64,000 nucleotides of DNA from UBA1724 sp963621575 (lineage in GTDB: Bacteria; Verrucomicrobiota; Lentisphaeria; Oligosphaerales; Oligosphaeraceae): NCBI GenBank assembly GCA_963621575.1, contig CAVFEH010000009.1, positions 11,966 to 75,965 of the forward strand, read 5' to 3'. Positions 17,191 to 25,603 of the stretch are shown in pieces. Each line of letters opens with the position of its first letter. Within the stretch, counting starts at the first letter, position 1. The notes below the pieces were generated by a model that was not told the DNA's origin, ran no database searches, and worked only from the letters and a program-made list of their open reading frames with translations. Position numbers and translations under genes: made by a program.

Positions 17191-18266
17191 GGGCGGACGG
17201 AAGGGGTGGAATCCCCCAGACGGCGGACAATCTCCGCTGCGACGGCGTCAATGGAGATCTCCTTGCAGCAGAGATGGTTGTCGCCACGGGGGCATTCCCG
17301 GTGGAAACAGGGCGCCTGGGGGCAGCGGGACTGCACCACGAAGTGCCGACCCGCAGGGCCGTAGGGGCCGGTGAGGACAGGGTTTGTGGAGCCGAAGTTG
17401 GCGACGCAGGGCACGGCCTCCAGGGCGGCGATGTGCATGGGGCCGCTGTCGTTGGTGAAGAGGACCCTGGAGGCCTTCAGCAGCGCGCAGAGGGCCCCCA
17501 TGGAGGTGCGTCCCGCCAGGGAGACAACGGGGACTTCGCCGCAGAGGGCCTGCACGCGCCCTGCGCGGGGGGCTTCGCCGGGGGAGCCCAGCAGCCAGAT
17601 CCCCGCGTCGGGACGCAGGCGGTGGACCTCCTTCAGGACGTCGGCGAAGAAGTCCTCAGGCCAGGACTTGCTGTCCCAGCGGGAGGCGCATCCCACGGCC
17701 ACCAGGGGGCGCCCCGAGAGACCGCTTTTCTCCAGAAGCGCGTCGGCGGCGGTTTTCCATTCTTCGGGGAACGCGATGGGGAGGTCTGCGTAGGAGCCCT
17801 CGGCGGTGGAAAAACCCTGGTCCTTTAAAAAGCGCCTCACCAGCAGGAGGTTTTTCTCCACGGCGTGGACGGGGCCGGCGGGCACCTCCACCACCCGGTT
17901 GTAGAAGAGCCGCGCGCCCTCCCGCGCATCGGAGAATCCATAGCGGAGGGGCGATTTTGCGGCGTGGGAGATGAGGGCGCTGCGCAGCAGTCCCTGGAAG
18001 TCCAGGACGGCGTCGAATTCGATGGCCCGGAGCTGTCTCAGAAAGTCCCGGAGGGCCTTCCAGGAGCAGCGTCCCAGGGCCTTCCGGGGGAAGGGGATGG
18101 CGTGGAGTCCGGGGCAGAGCCCCACCAGGTCGCAGAGGGAGTCGTTGGCCACCCACCGGATCTCCGCTTGCGGGAGCTGTCCGCGCAGTTGCTGTACGGC
18201 GAAGAGTGCGTGGATGATGTCTCCCAGGCTGCTGGGCTTGACGATCAGGAGTTTCACAGGGAACAA
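17187..18266 (-). CDS. Glycosyltransferase family 9 (heptosyltransferase-like)
   Basis: A 359-aa protein of the RfaC/RfaF type, which adds heptose or a related sugar to lipopolysaccharide core on the cytosolic face. The N-terminal Rossmann domain shows LLIVKPSSLGDIIHALFAVQQL and WVANDSLCDLVGLCPG; the C-terminal donor domain has VAVGCASRWDSKSWPEDFFADVL and the typical LFTNDSGPMHIAALEAVPCVANFGSTNP. The cysteine-rich tail (CPQAPCFHRECPRGDNHLC) is seen in related enzymes. The presence of this gene supports a lipopolysaccharide-bearing outer membrane. The phosphoesterase gene ends 48 bp upstream. Confidence 0.9.
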   Translation of the reverse strand: MFPVKLLIVKPSSLGDIIHALFAVQQLRGQLPQAEIRWVANDSLCDLVGLCPGLHAIPFPRKALGRCSWKALRDFLRQLRAIEFDAVLDFQGLLRSALISHAAKSPLRYGFSDAREGARLFYNRVVEVPAGPVHAVEKNLLLVRRFLKDQGFSTAEGSYADLPIAFPEEWKTAADALLEKSGLSGRPLVAVGCASRWDSKSWPEDFFADVLKEVHRLRPDAGIWLLGSPGEAPRAGRVQALCGEVPVVSLAGRTSMGALCALLKASRVLFTNDSGPMHIAALEAVPCVANFGSTNPVLTGPYGPAGRHFVVQSRCPQAPCFHRECPRGDNHLCCKEISIDAVAAEIVRRLGDSTPSVRP

Positions 18267-18314
18267 AAGGGAGGGTTTCCGCCGGCGGACGCGTCGGTTG
18301 CGGATTGCGGGCGT

Positions 18315-19073
18315 CTATTCGCCCAGCGCCAGACGGGAGGCGCAGCGCTCGGGGAGTCCGGCGGCCAGGATCTTCCGCTGGGTGTCGGAGAGGAGGTACT
18401 GCACCCGCCGGTGGAAGAAAGTCTTGCCCCGGGTGTCATAGATGCCGTAGGAGGCCAGGGGGATGCCGTCCCGCGGCTGTCCCACGCTGCCCACGTTGAT
18501 CACGTATTGTGCGTCGCCGGCAATGGGGATCTCTTCGGGCAGGCGTCCGCCGTGGAGCGTCTCGTCCCTGCGTGCGAAGAGGAAGGGGATGTGCGTGTGC
18601 CCCACGAAGCAGAGGCGCTCCCGGCGCATTTCCCGAAGGCATTCCAGCACCGCGGGGATGTTGACCAGGTAGGGCCAGGATTCGGCGCTGGCCATGGAGG
18701 CGTGGGCGATCCAAAAGGGGTCCGCGCCCTCTTTCTCCGGAATCCGGATCTTCTGGGTCATGGGAAGACCCGCGAGGTAGGAGCGGGAGGAGTCGTCCAG
18801 GTGCCTCTGCGTCCATAGCGCGGATTCCCGCGCGATGGGATTGAAGCGCTCCGGGGAGATCTGGCAGGCCGCCACATAGTCGTGGTTGCCCTGGACCGCC
18901 CCCAGGCATGGAAGCGCCCGCATGCGATTCACGCACTCCTGCGGGTCCGCATTGTAGCCCACGAAGTCGCCAAGGCAGACAAAGTGCGTGACGCCCCGGT
19001 TTCCGGCGTCGTTCAACACCGCGTCCAGGGCTTCCAGGTTGCCGTGGATGTCGCTGAGGATTCCGATTCTCAT
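18315..19073 (-). CDS. Calcineurin-like metallophosphoesterase
   Basis: A 252-aa phosphoesterase of the YfcE/MJ0936-like class. The five metal motifs can be read: ILSDIHGN (residues 5-12), CLGDFVGYNADP, VQGNHDY, an H in WIAHASMAS, and FVGHTHIPFLF. A final NVGSVGQPRDGIPLASYGIYD is typical. The natural substrate is not known for most members (cyclic nucleotides and phosphodiesters have been reported). It is the first gene of the minus-strand run that continues through GT9, fhs and rnd, and lies divergent from purL. Confidence 0.88.
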   Translation of the reverse strand: MRIGILSDIHGNLEALDAVLNDAGNRGVTHFVCLGDFVGYNADPQECVNRMRALPCLGAVQGNHDYVAACQISPERFNPIARESALWTQRHLDDSSRSYLAGLPMTQKIRIPEKEGADPFWIAHASMASAESWPYLVNIPAVLECLREMRRERLCFVGHTHIPFLFARRDETLHGGRLPEEIPIAGDAQYVINVGSVGQPRDGIPLASYGIYDTRGKTFFHRRVQYLLSDTQRKILAAGLPERCASRLALGE

Positions 19074-19411
19074 GCGGGGGCCGGGGGAAGGATTCGGGTT
19101 CTCCCTGTTGCACGAAGATGGGGCGCGAAAAAAAGCGCCCCACGCCGCGTCAGGCAGGGGGATGGGAGAATTTGGTTACTATAATTCAATGGGGAGAAAG
19201 GGGTGTGGCCGCGGAAATGGACAATGCGTGGGGGGATGGCGCCGCCGTCAGGCGGAAGAGCGTAGGCGGGGGATGGGTGGCCCCGTCTGTTCTCTTCGGT
19301 GTTTTGCCGGGCATTATATTCTCTCTTCTTCCGGTTTCTTGCCGTCTGGCGGGCAGTTGAATCCCCTTTGTTCATATCTCTTTATCCTCTTTCCTTCCAG
19401 GGAGTAACAAG
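19074..19411. other. 338-bp divergent control region between the phosphoesterase and purL
   Basis: No gene is seen. A perfect TATAAT lies at 19180-19185 on the plus strand, and its overlap ACTATA reads as TATAGT on the minus strand, so one AT-rich block could serve either direction; neither has a convincing -35. A second -10-like TATATT is at 19315-19320, which would give purL a leader of about 85 nt. That leader is pyrimidine-rich (19320-19400) and ends in AGGGAG nine bases before the purL ATG. A short hairpin (CCGCC-GTCA-GGCGG) lies at 19240-19253. No known riboswitch was recognised. Confidence 0.5.
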
Positions 19412-22400
19412 ATGAGTACCGTATTTCGCGCGTTTGTGGAGAAGCGTCCCGGTTTTGACGTGGAGGCGCAGAACCTCCTGTCCGACCTTCGGGAGACCCT
19501 GGGGGTGAAGGGGTTGTCGGGCCTTCGCCTTTTCAAGCGCTACGATCTTTCCGGATTGACGGAGGAGGAGTTCCTGGCGGCGCGGGAGTCCGTGCTTTCC
19601 GAACCCAACTGCGACGATGTCCATGTGGATGTGCATCCCGAGTTCCCCGGCGCCACGTGGTTCGCGGTGGAGTATCTGCCCGGACAGTATGACGTGCGCG
19701 CGGACTCCGCGGCGCAGTGCATCCAGTTGCTGACCCAGCGGGAACGCCCCCTGGTGCGCACCGCCACCCTCTACGCACTCTTTGGCGATTTGACCGGGGA
19801 GGAGCTCCGCCGGGTGAAGAAATACATCATCAACCCCGTGGAGAGCCGCGAGGCGGTCATGGGGGTGAAGCCCGACACCCTGGAGATGACGGTGGCCATG
19901 CCGGAGGATGTCCGGACCATGTCCGGCTTTCTGACGCTCTCGCGGAAGGAAATCGGGGACCTTGTCCGCTCCCTGGGGCTGGCCATGAGCGTCCAGGATC
20001 TGGCTTTTGTCCAGGAGTATTTCCGGGACCAGGAGAAGCGCGAGCCCACTTTCACCGAGATCAAGGTCATTGACACCTATTGGTCCGACCATTGCCGCCA
20101 CACCACTTTCCACACCAGCCTGGACAAGGTGGAGTTCCCCGCGGAGTCCGAGACGCTGGCGCGCCCCATCCAGGAGGCCTTCCGGCAGTATCTGGAGATC
20201 CGGAAGGGCCTGGGGCGTGAGGGCAAGACGCTGTGCCTCATGGACGCCGGCACCATCGGCGCCCGTGAACTGAAGCGCCAGGGAAAGCTGGAGGACTTGG
20301 ATGCCTCCGAGGAGATCAACGCCTGTTCCATCGAGGTGGAGGCGGAGATTGACGGCAGGAAGGAACCCTGGCTGGTGATGTTCAAGAACGAGACCCACAA
20401 CCATCCCACCGAGATCGAGCCCTTCGGTGGCGCGGCCACCTGCCTGGGCGGCGCCATCCGCGATCCCCTCTCCGGACGTTCCTATGTTTACCAGGCCATG
20501 CGCATCACCGGCGCCGGGGATCCCCGCACTCCCGTGGAGCAGACCCTCCCCGGAAAGCTCCCCCAGCGGAAGATCACCCGCACGGCCGCCGCAGGATACT
20601 CCTCCTACGGCAACCAGATTGGCCTGGCCGCCGGAAAGGTCCAGGAATACTACCATCCCGGATTCGTGGCCAAGCGCCTGGAGCTGGGCGCCGTCATCGC
20701 CGCCGCCCCCAAGGCGAACGTGGTCCGCATGGCGCCGGAAGCCGGCGATGTGATTTTGCTGATTGGCGGCAAGACGGGGCGTGACGGCTGTGGCGGCGCC
20801 ACCGGGTCTTCCAAGGCCCACACCGAGGAGTCCCTGCAGACTTGCGGCGCCGAGGTGCAGAAGGGCAACCCCCTCACCGAGCGGAACATCCAGCGGCTCT
20901 TCCGCCGCGGCGAGTTCTCCCGTCTGGTGAAGCGCTGCAATGATTTCGGCGCAGGCGGCGTCTCCGTGGCCATCGGCGAGCTGGCACCCGGCCTGAAGAT
21001 CGACCTGGACGCAGTGCCCAAGAAGTACGAGGGACTGGACGGCACCGAGCTGGCCATCTCCGAATCTCAGGAGCGCATGGCGGTTGTGGTTGCCCCCGGG
21101 GATGTCGAAAAAGCCCTGGAGCTCTCCTTCCAGGAGAATCTGGAGGCCACCCCCGTGGCCGTGGTCACCGAGGCGCCCCGTCTGGAGATGAGCTGGCGCG
21201 GCAAGCGCATAGTCGATCTCTCCCGCGCCTTCCTGGACACCAACGGCGTGACCCAGCACATCGAGGTGAAGGTCCAGGCTCCCAAGGCCGGGGAGAATCC
21301 TTTCCAGCCCCCGAAGGTCGATGATCTGCTCCCCCGCTGGATGGATGCCATTCAGGACCTGAATGTCTGCTCCCAGAAGGGCTTGGTGGAACGTTTCGAT
21401 GGAACGATCGGCGCGGGCACCATCTTGGAGCCCTACGGTGGCAAGACCCGCCTGACCCCCAACGAGGCCATGGCCGCGAAACTGCCCACGGAGGGCAAGA
21501 CCGAGTGCTGCACTCTCATGAGCCACGGATACGACCCCTGTCTGTGCTCCTGGAGCCCCTTCCACGGCGCCATCTATTCCGTGGTCGAGGCGCTGGCAAA
21601 GCTGGCCGCCGCCGGCGGCGACGCCCTGAAGGCGCGGCTCTCCTTCCAGGAATACTTCGAGCACCTGGGCGACGCCCCCGAGAAATGGGGAAAGCCCCTG
21701 GCTGCCGTACTGGGCGGGCTCCGCGCACAGCTGGAATTCGGCACCGCCGCCATTGGCGGAAAGGACTCCATGTCCGGCACCTTCGAGCATCTCACCGTGC
21801 CGCCCTCCCTCGTTTGCTTCGCCGTGGTTGCCGGGGACGCCCGGAATGTGGTGAGCCCCGAGTTCAAGGGCGCGGGACACCTGGTCTCCCTCCTGCCCGT
21901 CGTCCGTCTGGCCGACGGCACCCCCGACTTCGAGGCTCTCCGCAGGAATTTCACCGCTCTGCGGGACTTCATCCGCGAGGGGAAGATCCTGGCGGCCCAG
22001 ACCGTGGGCCGCGGCGGCGTGGCCGTTGCCCTCACTAAGATGTGCTTCGGGAACCTGGTGGGCTTCCGTGGCGACGCCCCCGCCGAGCTGGGACGCCTCT
22101 TTGTGCCGGAGTACGGCGCCATCCTGGTGGAGAGCACCGGGGAGTTGCCCGGATATCCCGTCATTGGCAAGACCACGGATGACGCCGCCATCACCATCGG
22201 CGACAAGATGCGCTATCCCCTGCATGAGGCCATTCCCGCCTGGGAACGCCCCCTGGAGAAGATCTTTCCCACCCGGCATCCCGAGGTCCCTGTGGCCACC
22301 TGGGAGCCTTGCAGTACCCGTGCAAGCCTCTCCCCCGCCGTCAAGTGCGCCCGTCCCAGGGTCCTCATTCCCGTCTTCCCCGGCACCAACTGCGAGGTCG

Positions 22401-23155
22401 ACACCGCCAATGCCTTCGCCATGGCCGGCGCCATCCCCGAGCGCATCCTGGTGCGGAATCTCTCCGCCGCCTGCATCGAGGAGTCCGTTGACGCCCTGGT
22501 GAAGGGCATCCGGAATGCCCAGATCGTGGCCTTCCCCGGAGGCTTCTCCGGCGGCGACGAACCCGACGGCTCCGGAAAGTTCATCGCCACCACTTTCCGG
22601 AATCCCCGCGTCCGCGAGGCCATGGAGGAGCTGCTCCAGAACCGAGATGGACTGGTGCTGGGAATCTGCAACGGCTTCCAGGCCCTCATCAAGCTGGGGC
22701 TGGTTCCCTACGGCGAAATCCTCCCCGCGCTGGACCGCGACGCCCCCACTCTGACCTTCAATACCCTGGGGCGCCACGTGGCCACCATGGCCCGTACCGT
22801 GGTCGCCTCCGTCAAGTCCCCCTGGTTGCGCCAGGCGCAGGTGGGCGATGTCCACGAGGTCGCCATTTCCCATGGTGAGGGCCGCTTCCATGCCACCCCC
22901 GAACAGGTGGCGCAGCTGGTGGCCAATGGCCAGGTGGCCTTCCAGTATGCGGATTTGGAGGGGCGCCCCGCCAACGAGATGCCCTGGAACCCCAACGGCT
23001 CCGTGGACGCCATCGAGGGCATCACCTCCCCCGACGGACGGATCCTGGGCAAGATGGGCCATTCCGAACGTTCCCTGGACGGTCAGCTGGGCAAGAATGT
23101 GCCCGGCGTGAAGGACCAGGGAATCTTCCTCAGCGGCGTGGAATACTTCCTGTAG
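19412..23155 (+). CDS. purL: Phosphoribosylformylglycinamidine synthase, single-chain form
   Basis: This enzyme of purine synthesis converts FGAR, glutamine and ATP to FGAM. It is a 1,247-aa single chain that includes the glutaminase, so no separate PurQ or PurS is needed. In order: an N-terminal PurS-like part, a linker with DTYWSDHCRHTTFHT, ATP/substrate domains with MFKNETHNHPTEIEPFGGAATCLGG and KCNDFGAGGVSVAIGELAPG-type motifs, a second half with LMSHGYDPCLCSW, and from about residue 985 the class I glutaminase (VFPGTNCEVDTANAF, FPGGFSGGDEP, nucleophile Cys in LGICNGFQAL). It is preceded by a good AGGGAG site. It stands apart from other pur genes; tatD follows directly. Confidence 0.95.
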   Translation: MSTVFRAFVEKRPGFDVEAQNLLSDLRETLGVKGLSGLRLFKRYDLSGLTEEEFLAARESVLSEPNCDDVHVDVHPEFPGATWFAVEYLPGQYDVRADSAAQCIQLLTQRERPLVRTATLYALFGDLTGEELRRVKKYIINPVESREAVMGVKPDTLEMTVAMPEDVRTMSGFLTLSRKEIGDLVRSLGLAMSVQDLAFVQEYFRDQEKREPTFTEIKVIDTYWSDHCRHTTFHTSLDKVEFPAESETLARPIQEAFRQYLEIRKGLGREGKTLCLMDAGTIGARELKRQGKLEDLDASEEINACSIEVEAEIDGRKEPWLVMFKNETHNHPTEIEPFGGAATCLGGAIRDPLSGRSYVYQAMRITGAGDPRTPVEQTLPGKLPQRKITRTAAAGYSSYGNQIGLAAGKVQEYYHPGFVAKRLELGAVIAAAPKANVVRMAPEAGDVILLIGGKTGRDGCGGATGSSKAHTEESLQTCGAEVQKGNPLTERNIQRLFRRGEFSRLVKRCNDFGAGGVSVAIGELAPGLKIDLDAVPKKYEGLDGTELAISESQERMAVVVAPGDVEKALELSFQENLEATPVAVVTEAPRLEMSWRGKRIVDLSRAFLDTNGVTQHIEVKVQAPKAGENPFQPPKVDDLLPRWMDAIQDLNVCSQKGLVERFDGTIGAGTILEPYGGKTRLTPNEAMAAKLPTEGKTECCTLMSHGYDPCLCSWSPFHGAIYSVVEALAKLAAAGGDALKARLSFQEYFEHLGDAPEKWGKPLAAVLGGLRAQLEFGTAAIGGKDSMSGTFEHLTVPPSLVCFAVVAGDARNVVSPEFKGAGHLVSLLPVVRLADGTPDFEALRRNFTALRDFIREGKILAAQTVGRGGVAVALTKMCFGNLVGFRGDAPAELGRLFVPEYGAILVESTGELPGYPVIGKTTDDAAITIGDKMRYPLHEAIPAWERPLEKIFPTRHPEVPVATWEPCSTRASLSPAVKCARPRVLIPVFPGTNCEVDTANAFAMAGAIPERILVRNLSAACIEESVDALVKGIRNAQIVAFPGGFSGGDEPDGSGKFIATTFRNPRVREAMEELLQNRDGLVLGICNGFQALIKLGLVPYGEILPALDRDAPTLTFNTLGRHVATMARTVVASVKSPWLRQAQVGDVHEVAISHGEGRFHATPEQVAQLVANGQVAFQYADLEGRPANEMPWNPNGSVDAIEGITSPDGRILGKMGHSERSLDGQLGKNVPGVKDQGIFLSGVEYFL

Positions 23156-23157
23156 TC

Positions 23158-23946
23158 GTGGGAGCCCCCGTGGAGTTCTGGGACGCACATCTGCATACGG
23201 CCGTGGAACTCCCCCGCTGGCGTGCCGCCGGTTTCGCTGGCGGCGTCCTCTGCGCCACCGGTCATTCCGGGTGGGCCGGGGTTTTGGAAGAGTGCGCGGC
23301 CTCGGATGGGGTGTTGTGTCCCGCCCTGGGAGTGCATCCCTGGCATGTCCCCTCTGATTTTCCGCAGGAGAGGTGCCTTGCGGAACTCGCCGCTCTCCTG
23401 AAGGCGAATCCCGGCTGCATGCTGGGGGAAATCGGCCTGGATGGCGCCCCCGGACATCCGCCCCCGGAGATCCAGGTTCCCTGGTTTTCCGGGCAGCTGG
23501 ACTTGGCGGCGCGCTTTCGCCGGCCGGCCGTGCTGCACCTGGTGCGCTGCTGGCAGGCGTCCATGGACATCCTGGAGAGCCGGCCCGATGTCCCCGTGCT
23601 GGTCCACGGCTTCCATGGAAGCTGGCAGGTGGCGCTCCGCCTTTTGCAACTCCCGCGCCTCCAACTCTCCGTGGGCTTCGACGCCCTGCGTTGCGGCGGG
23701 AAGTTCCGGGAGGCGCTGGAGAGGATTCCCCGGGAGCGGCTGATGGTCGACAGCGATTGGCCCTTCCGGGGGCATTCCCCTGACCAGCTCCCCAGGTTGA
23801 TTGATTTCCTGGCGCGCCTCCGCGGAGAGGACCCGGAGGAGCTGGGTGCCGTGCTTGTCGCCAACGCCCGTGCCTTCTTCGCGGTCCATGACCCTGGAAT
23901 CCCCTTCCCTCCCTCGATGACAGGGAGACAAATCCCCCAAGCATAA
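23158..23946 (+). CDS. TatD family metal-dependent hydrolase
   Basis: A 262-aa TIM-barrel metal hydrolase related to TatD DNases. Metal ligands: HLH in WDAHLHTAVELP (residues about 8-16), GEIGLDGAPGH with the Glu, LHLVRCWQ with a His, VLVHGFHGSW with a His, and the final Asp in MVDSDWPF. The start is GTG 23158, two bases after the purL stop, so translation is probably coupled; a second GTG at 23170 is possible. The length matches the family (250-265). Reported activities are 3'-5' DNase and D-aminoacyl-tRNA editing, depending on the member; which applies here is open. Confidence 0.87.
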   Translation: MGAPVEFWDAHLHTAVELPRWRAAGFAGGVLCATGHSGWAGVLEECAASDGVLCPALGVHPWHVPSDFPQERCLAELAALLKANPGCMLGEIGLDGAPGHPPPEIQVPWFSGQLDLAARFRRPAVLHLVRCWQASMDILESRPDVPVLVHGFHGSWQVALRLLQLPRLQLSVGFDALRCGGKFREALERIPRERLMVDSDWPFRGHSPDQLPRLIDFLARLRGEDPEELGAVLVANARAFFAVHDPGIPFPPSMTGRQIPQA

Positions 23947-23961
23947 AGAATCGTTCTCCCA

Positions 23962-25587
23962 ATGATGAAGAATCCCTCCACCCCCGCCTGGAACGCCCTC
24001 CAGAAGCACTACGAGGAAACCAAGGATACCACCATCGCCCAGCTCTTTGCACAGGATCCCCGCAGGGCGGAGACCTTCCGGGCCGAGTTCCAGGATATCC
24101 TGCTGGACTACTCCAAAAACCGCATTGACCAGAAGGGCATGGAGCTTCTCTTTGACCTGGCCCGCGAGGCGCGCCTCAAGGAAAATGCGGAGGCCATGTT
24201 CACCGGCAAGAAGATCAATGTCACCGAGAATCGCGCCGTGCTCCACGTGGCCCTGCGGAACCGCTCCAACACCCCCATCTACGTGGATGGCGTGGACGTG
24301 ATGCCCGAGGTGAACCGCGTGCTGTCGCAGATGTCCGATTTCTGCCGCCGCGTGCGTTCCGGCGAGTGGCTGGGCTTTACCGGGAAGCCCATCCGCAATG
24401 TGGTGAACATCGGCATTGGCGGCAGCGACCTGGGACCCAAGATGGCCTGCGAGGCCTTGAAGGCCTTCGGGACTCCGAACCTGAAGATCTTCTTCGTCTC
24501 CAATGTGGACGGCTTCCACATCTGCGACACCCTCCGGGGGCTGGATCCCGCCGAGACCCTCTTCGTCGTGGCCTCCAAGACCTTCACCACACAGGAGACC
24601 ATGACCAACGCCGGCACCGCCCGGAATTGGATCCTCTCCAGCTTCGCCTCCAACCAGGCCATCGCACGGCACTTCGTGGCCGTCTCCACCAACGCCGGGG
24701 AGGTCTCCCGTTTCGGCATCGACGTGGCCAACATGTTCGCCTTCTGGAACTGGGTGGGGGGACGGTACTCCCTGTGCTCCGCCATCGGACTGCCCATCAT
24801 GCTCCAGATCGGCCCCGAGGCCTTCCTGGATATGCTGGAAGGCCATCACGAGATGGACAACCATTTCCGCACCGCGCCCCTGGAGCAAAACCTGCCCGTC
24901 ATCCTGGCGCTCCTGGGAGTCTGGTACAACAACTTCTACGGCGCACAGTCCCACGCCATCCTGCCCTACGACCAGGCCATGCATCGCTTTGCGGCGCATC
25001 TGCAGCAGGTCTCCATGGAGTCCAACGGCAAGTCCGTGGACAAGGAAGGCCATCCCGTGACCTGGCAGACGGGCCCCGTGATCTGGGGCGAGCCCGGCAC
25101 CAACAGCCAGCACTCCTTCTTCCAGCTGCTGCACCAGGGGACCAAGCTCATTCCCGCCGACTTCATCGGCTTCTGCCGTTCCCAGACGCCCGTGGGCGAC
25201 CATCACCAGAAGCTGATGGCGAACTTTGTGGCGCAGACCGAGGCCCTGGCTTTCGGAAAGTCCACCGGGCAGGTCCTCTCCGAGGAGCCCGGACTCTCAC
25301 CGGAGCTGGCCGCACAGAAGACCTTCCATGGCAACCGACCCACCAACACCATTCTGGCGGACCAGCTGAACCCCCGCACTCTGGGACGCCTCATGGCCCT
25401 CTACGAGCAGAAGATCTTCACCCAGGGCGTGCTCTGGAACATCTACTCCTTTGACCAGTGGGGTGTCCAGCTGGGGAAGGTCCTGGCCAAGCGCATCTTG
25501 AAGGACTTCGCGGCCGGAAAGGATGCGCCTCTGGACCACGATCCCTCCACGAACCAGCTGATCCAGCGCCTGCGGGAGCGGATGTAG
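23962..25587 (+). CDS. pgi: Glucose-6-phosphate isomerase
   Basis: It interconverts glucose-6-phosphate and fructose-6-phosphate in glycolysis and gluconeogenesis. At 541 aa it is the long form of E. coli and eukaryotes. The sugar-phosphate sites are visible: NIGIGGSDLGPKMACEAL, VVASKTFTTQETMTNA, the first family signature around NVDGFHICDTLRG, FWNWVGGRYSLCSAIGLP, QQVSMESNGKSVD and GEPGTNSQHSFFQLLHQG, with the catalytic Glu and His there and the Lys in the last helix (YEQKIFTQGVLWNIYSFDQWGVQLGK). ATG 23962 and 23965 are adjacent; I use the first. It lies 15 bp after tatD. Confidence 0.95.
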   Translation: MMKNPSTPAWNALQKHYEETKDTTIAQLFAQDPRRAETFRAEFQDILLDYSKNRIDQKGMELLFDLAREARLKENAEAMFTGKKINVTENRAVLHVALRNRSNTPIYVDGVDVMPEVNRVLSQMSDFCRRVRSGEWLGFTGKPIRNVVNIGIGGSDLGPKMACEALKAFGTPNLKIFFVSNVDGFHICDTLRGLDPAETLFVVASKTFTTQETMTNAGTARNWILSSFASNQAIARHFVAVSTNAGEVSRFGIDVANMFAFWNWVGGRYSLCSAIGLPIMLQIGPEAFLDMLEGHHEMDNHFRTAPLEQNLPVILALLGVWYNNFYGAQSHAILPYDQAMHRFAAHLQQVSMESNGKSVDKEGHPVTWQTGPVIWGEPGTNSQHSFFQLLHQGTKLIPADFIGFCRSQTPVGDHHQKLMANFVAQTEALAFGKSTGQVLSEEPGLSPELAAQKTFHGNRPTNTILADQLNPRTLGRLMALYEQKIFTQGVLWNIYSFDQWGVQLGKVLAKRILKDFAAGKDAPLDHDPSTNQLIQRLRERM

Positions 25588-25603
25588 TCCGCCTCTCTCC
25601 GCC

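Noticed and set aside
19382..24052. A very long open frame (over 1,500 codons) antisense to purL
   Set aside because: It mirrors purL codons in GC-rich DNA. The purL frame has clear family motifs, a ribosome site and the right length; the antisense peptide is His/Gly/Leu-rich without motifs.
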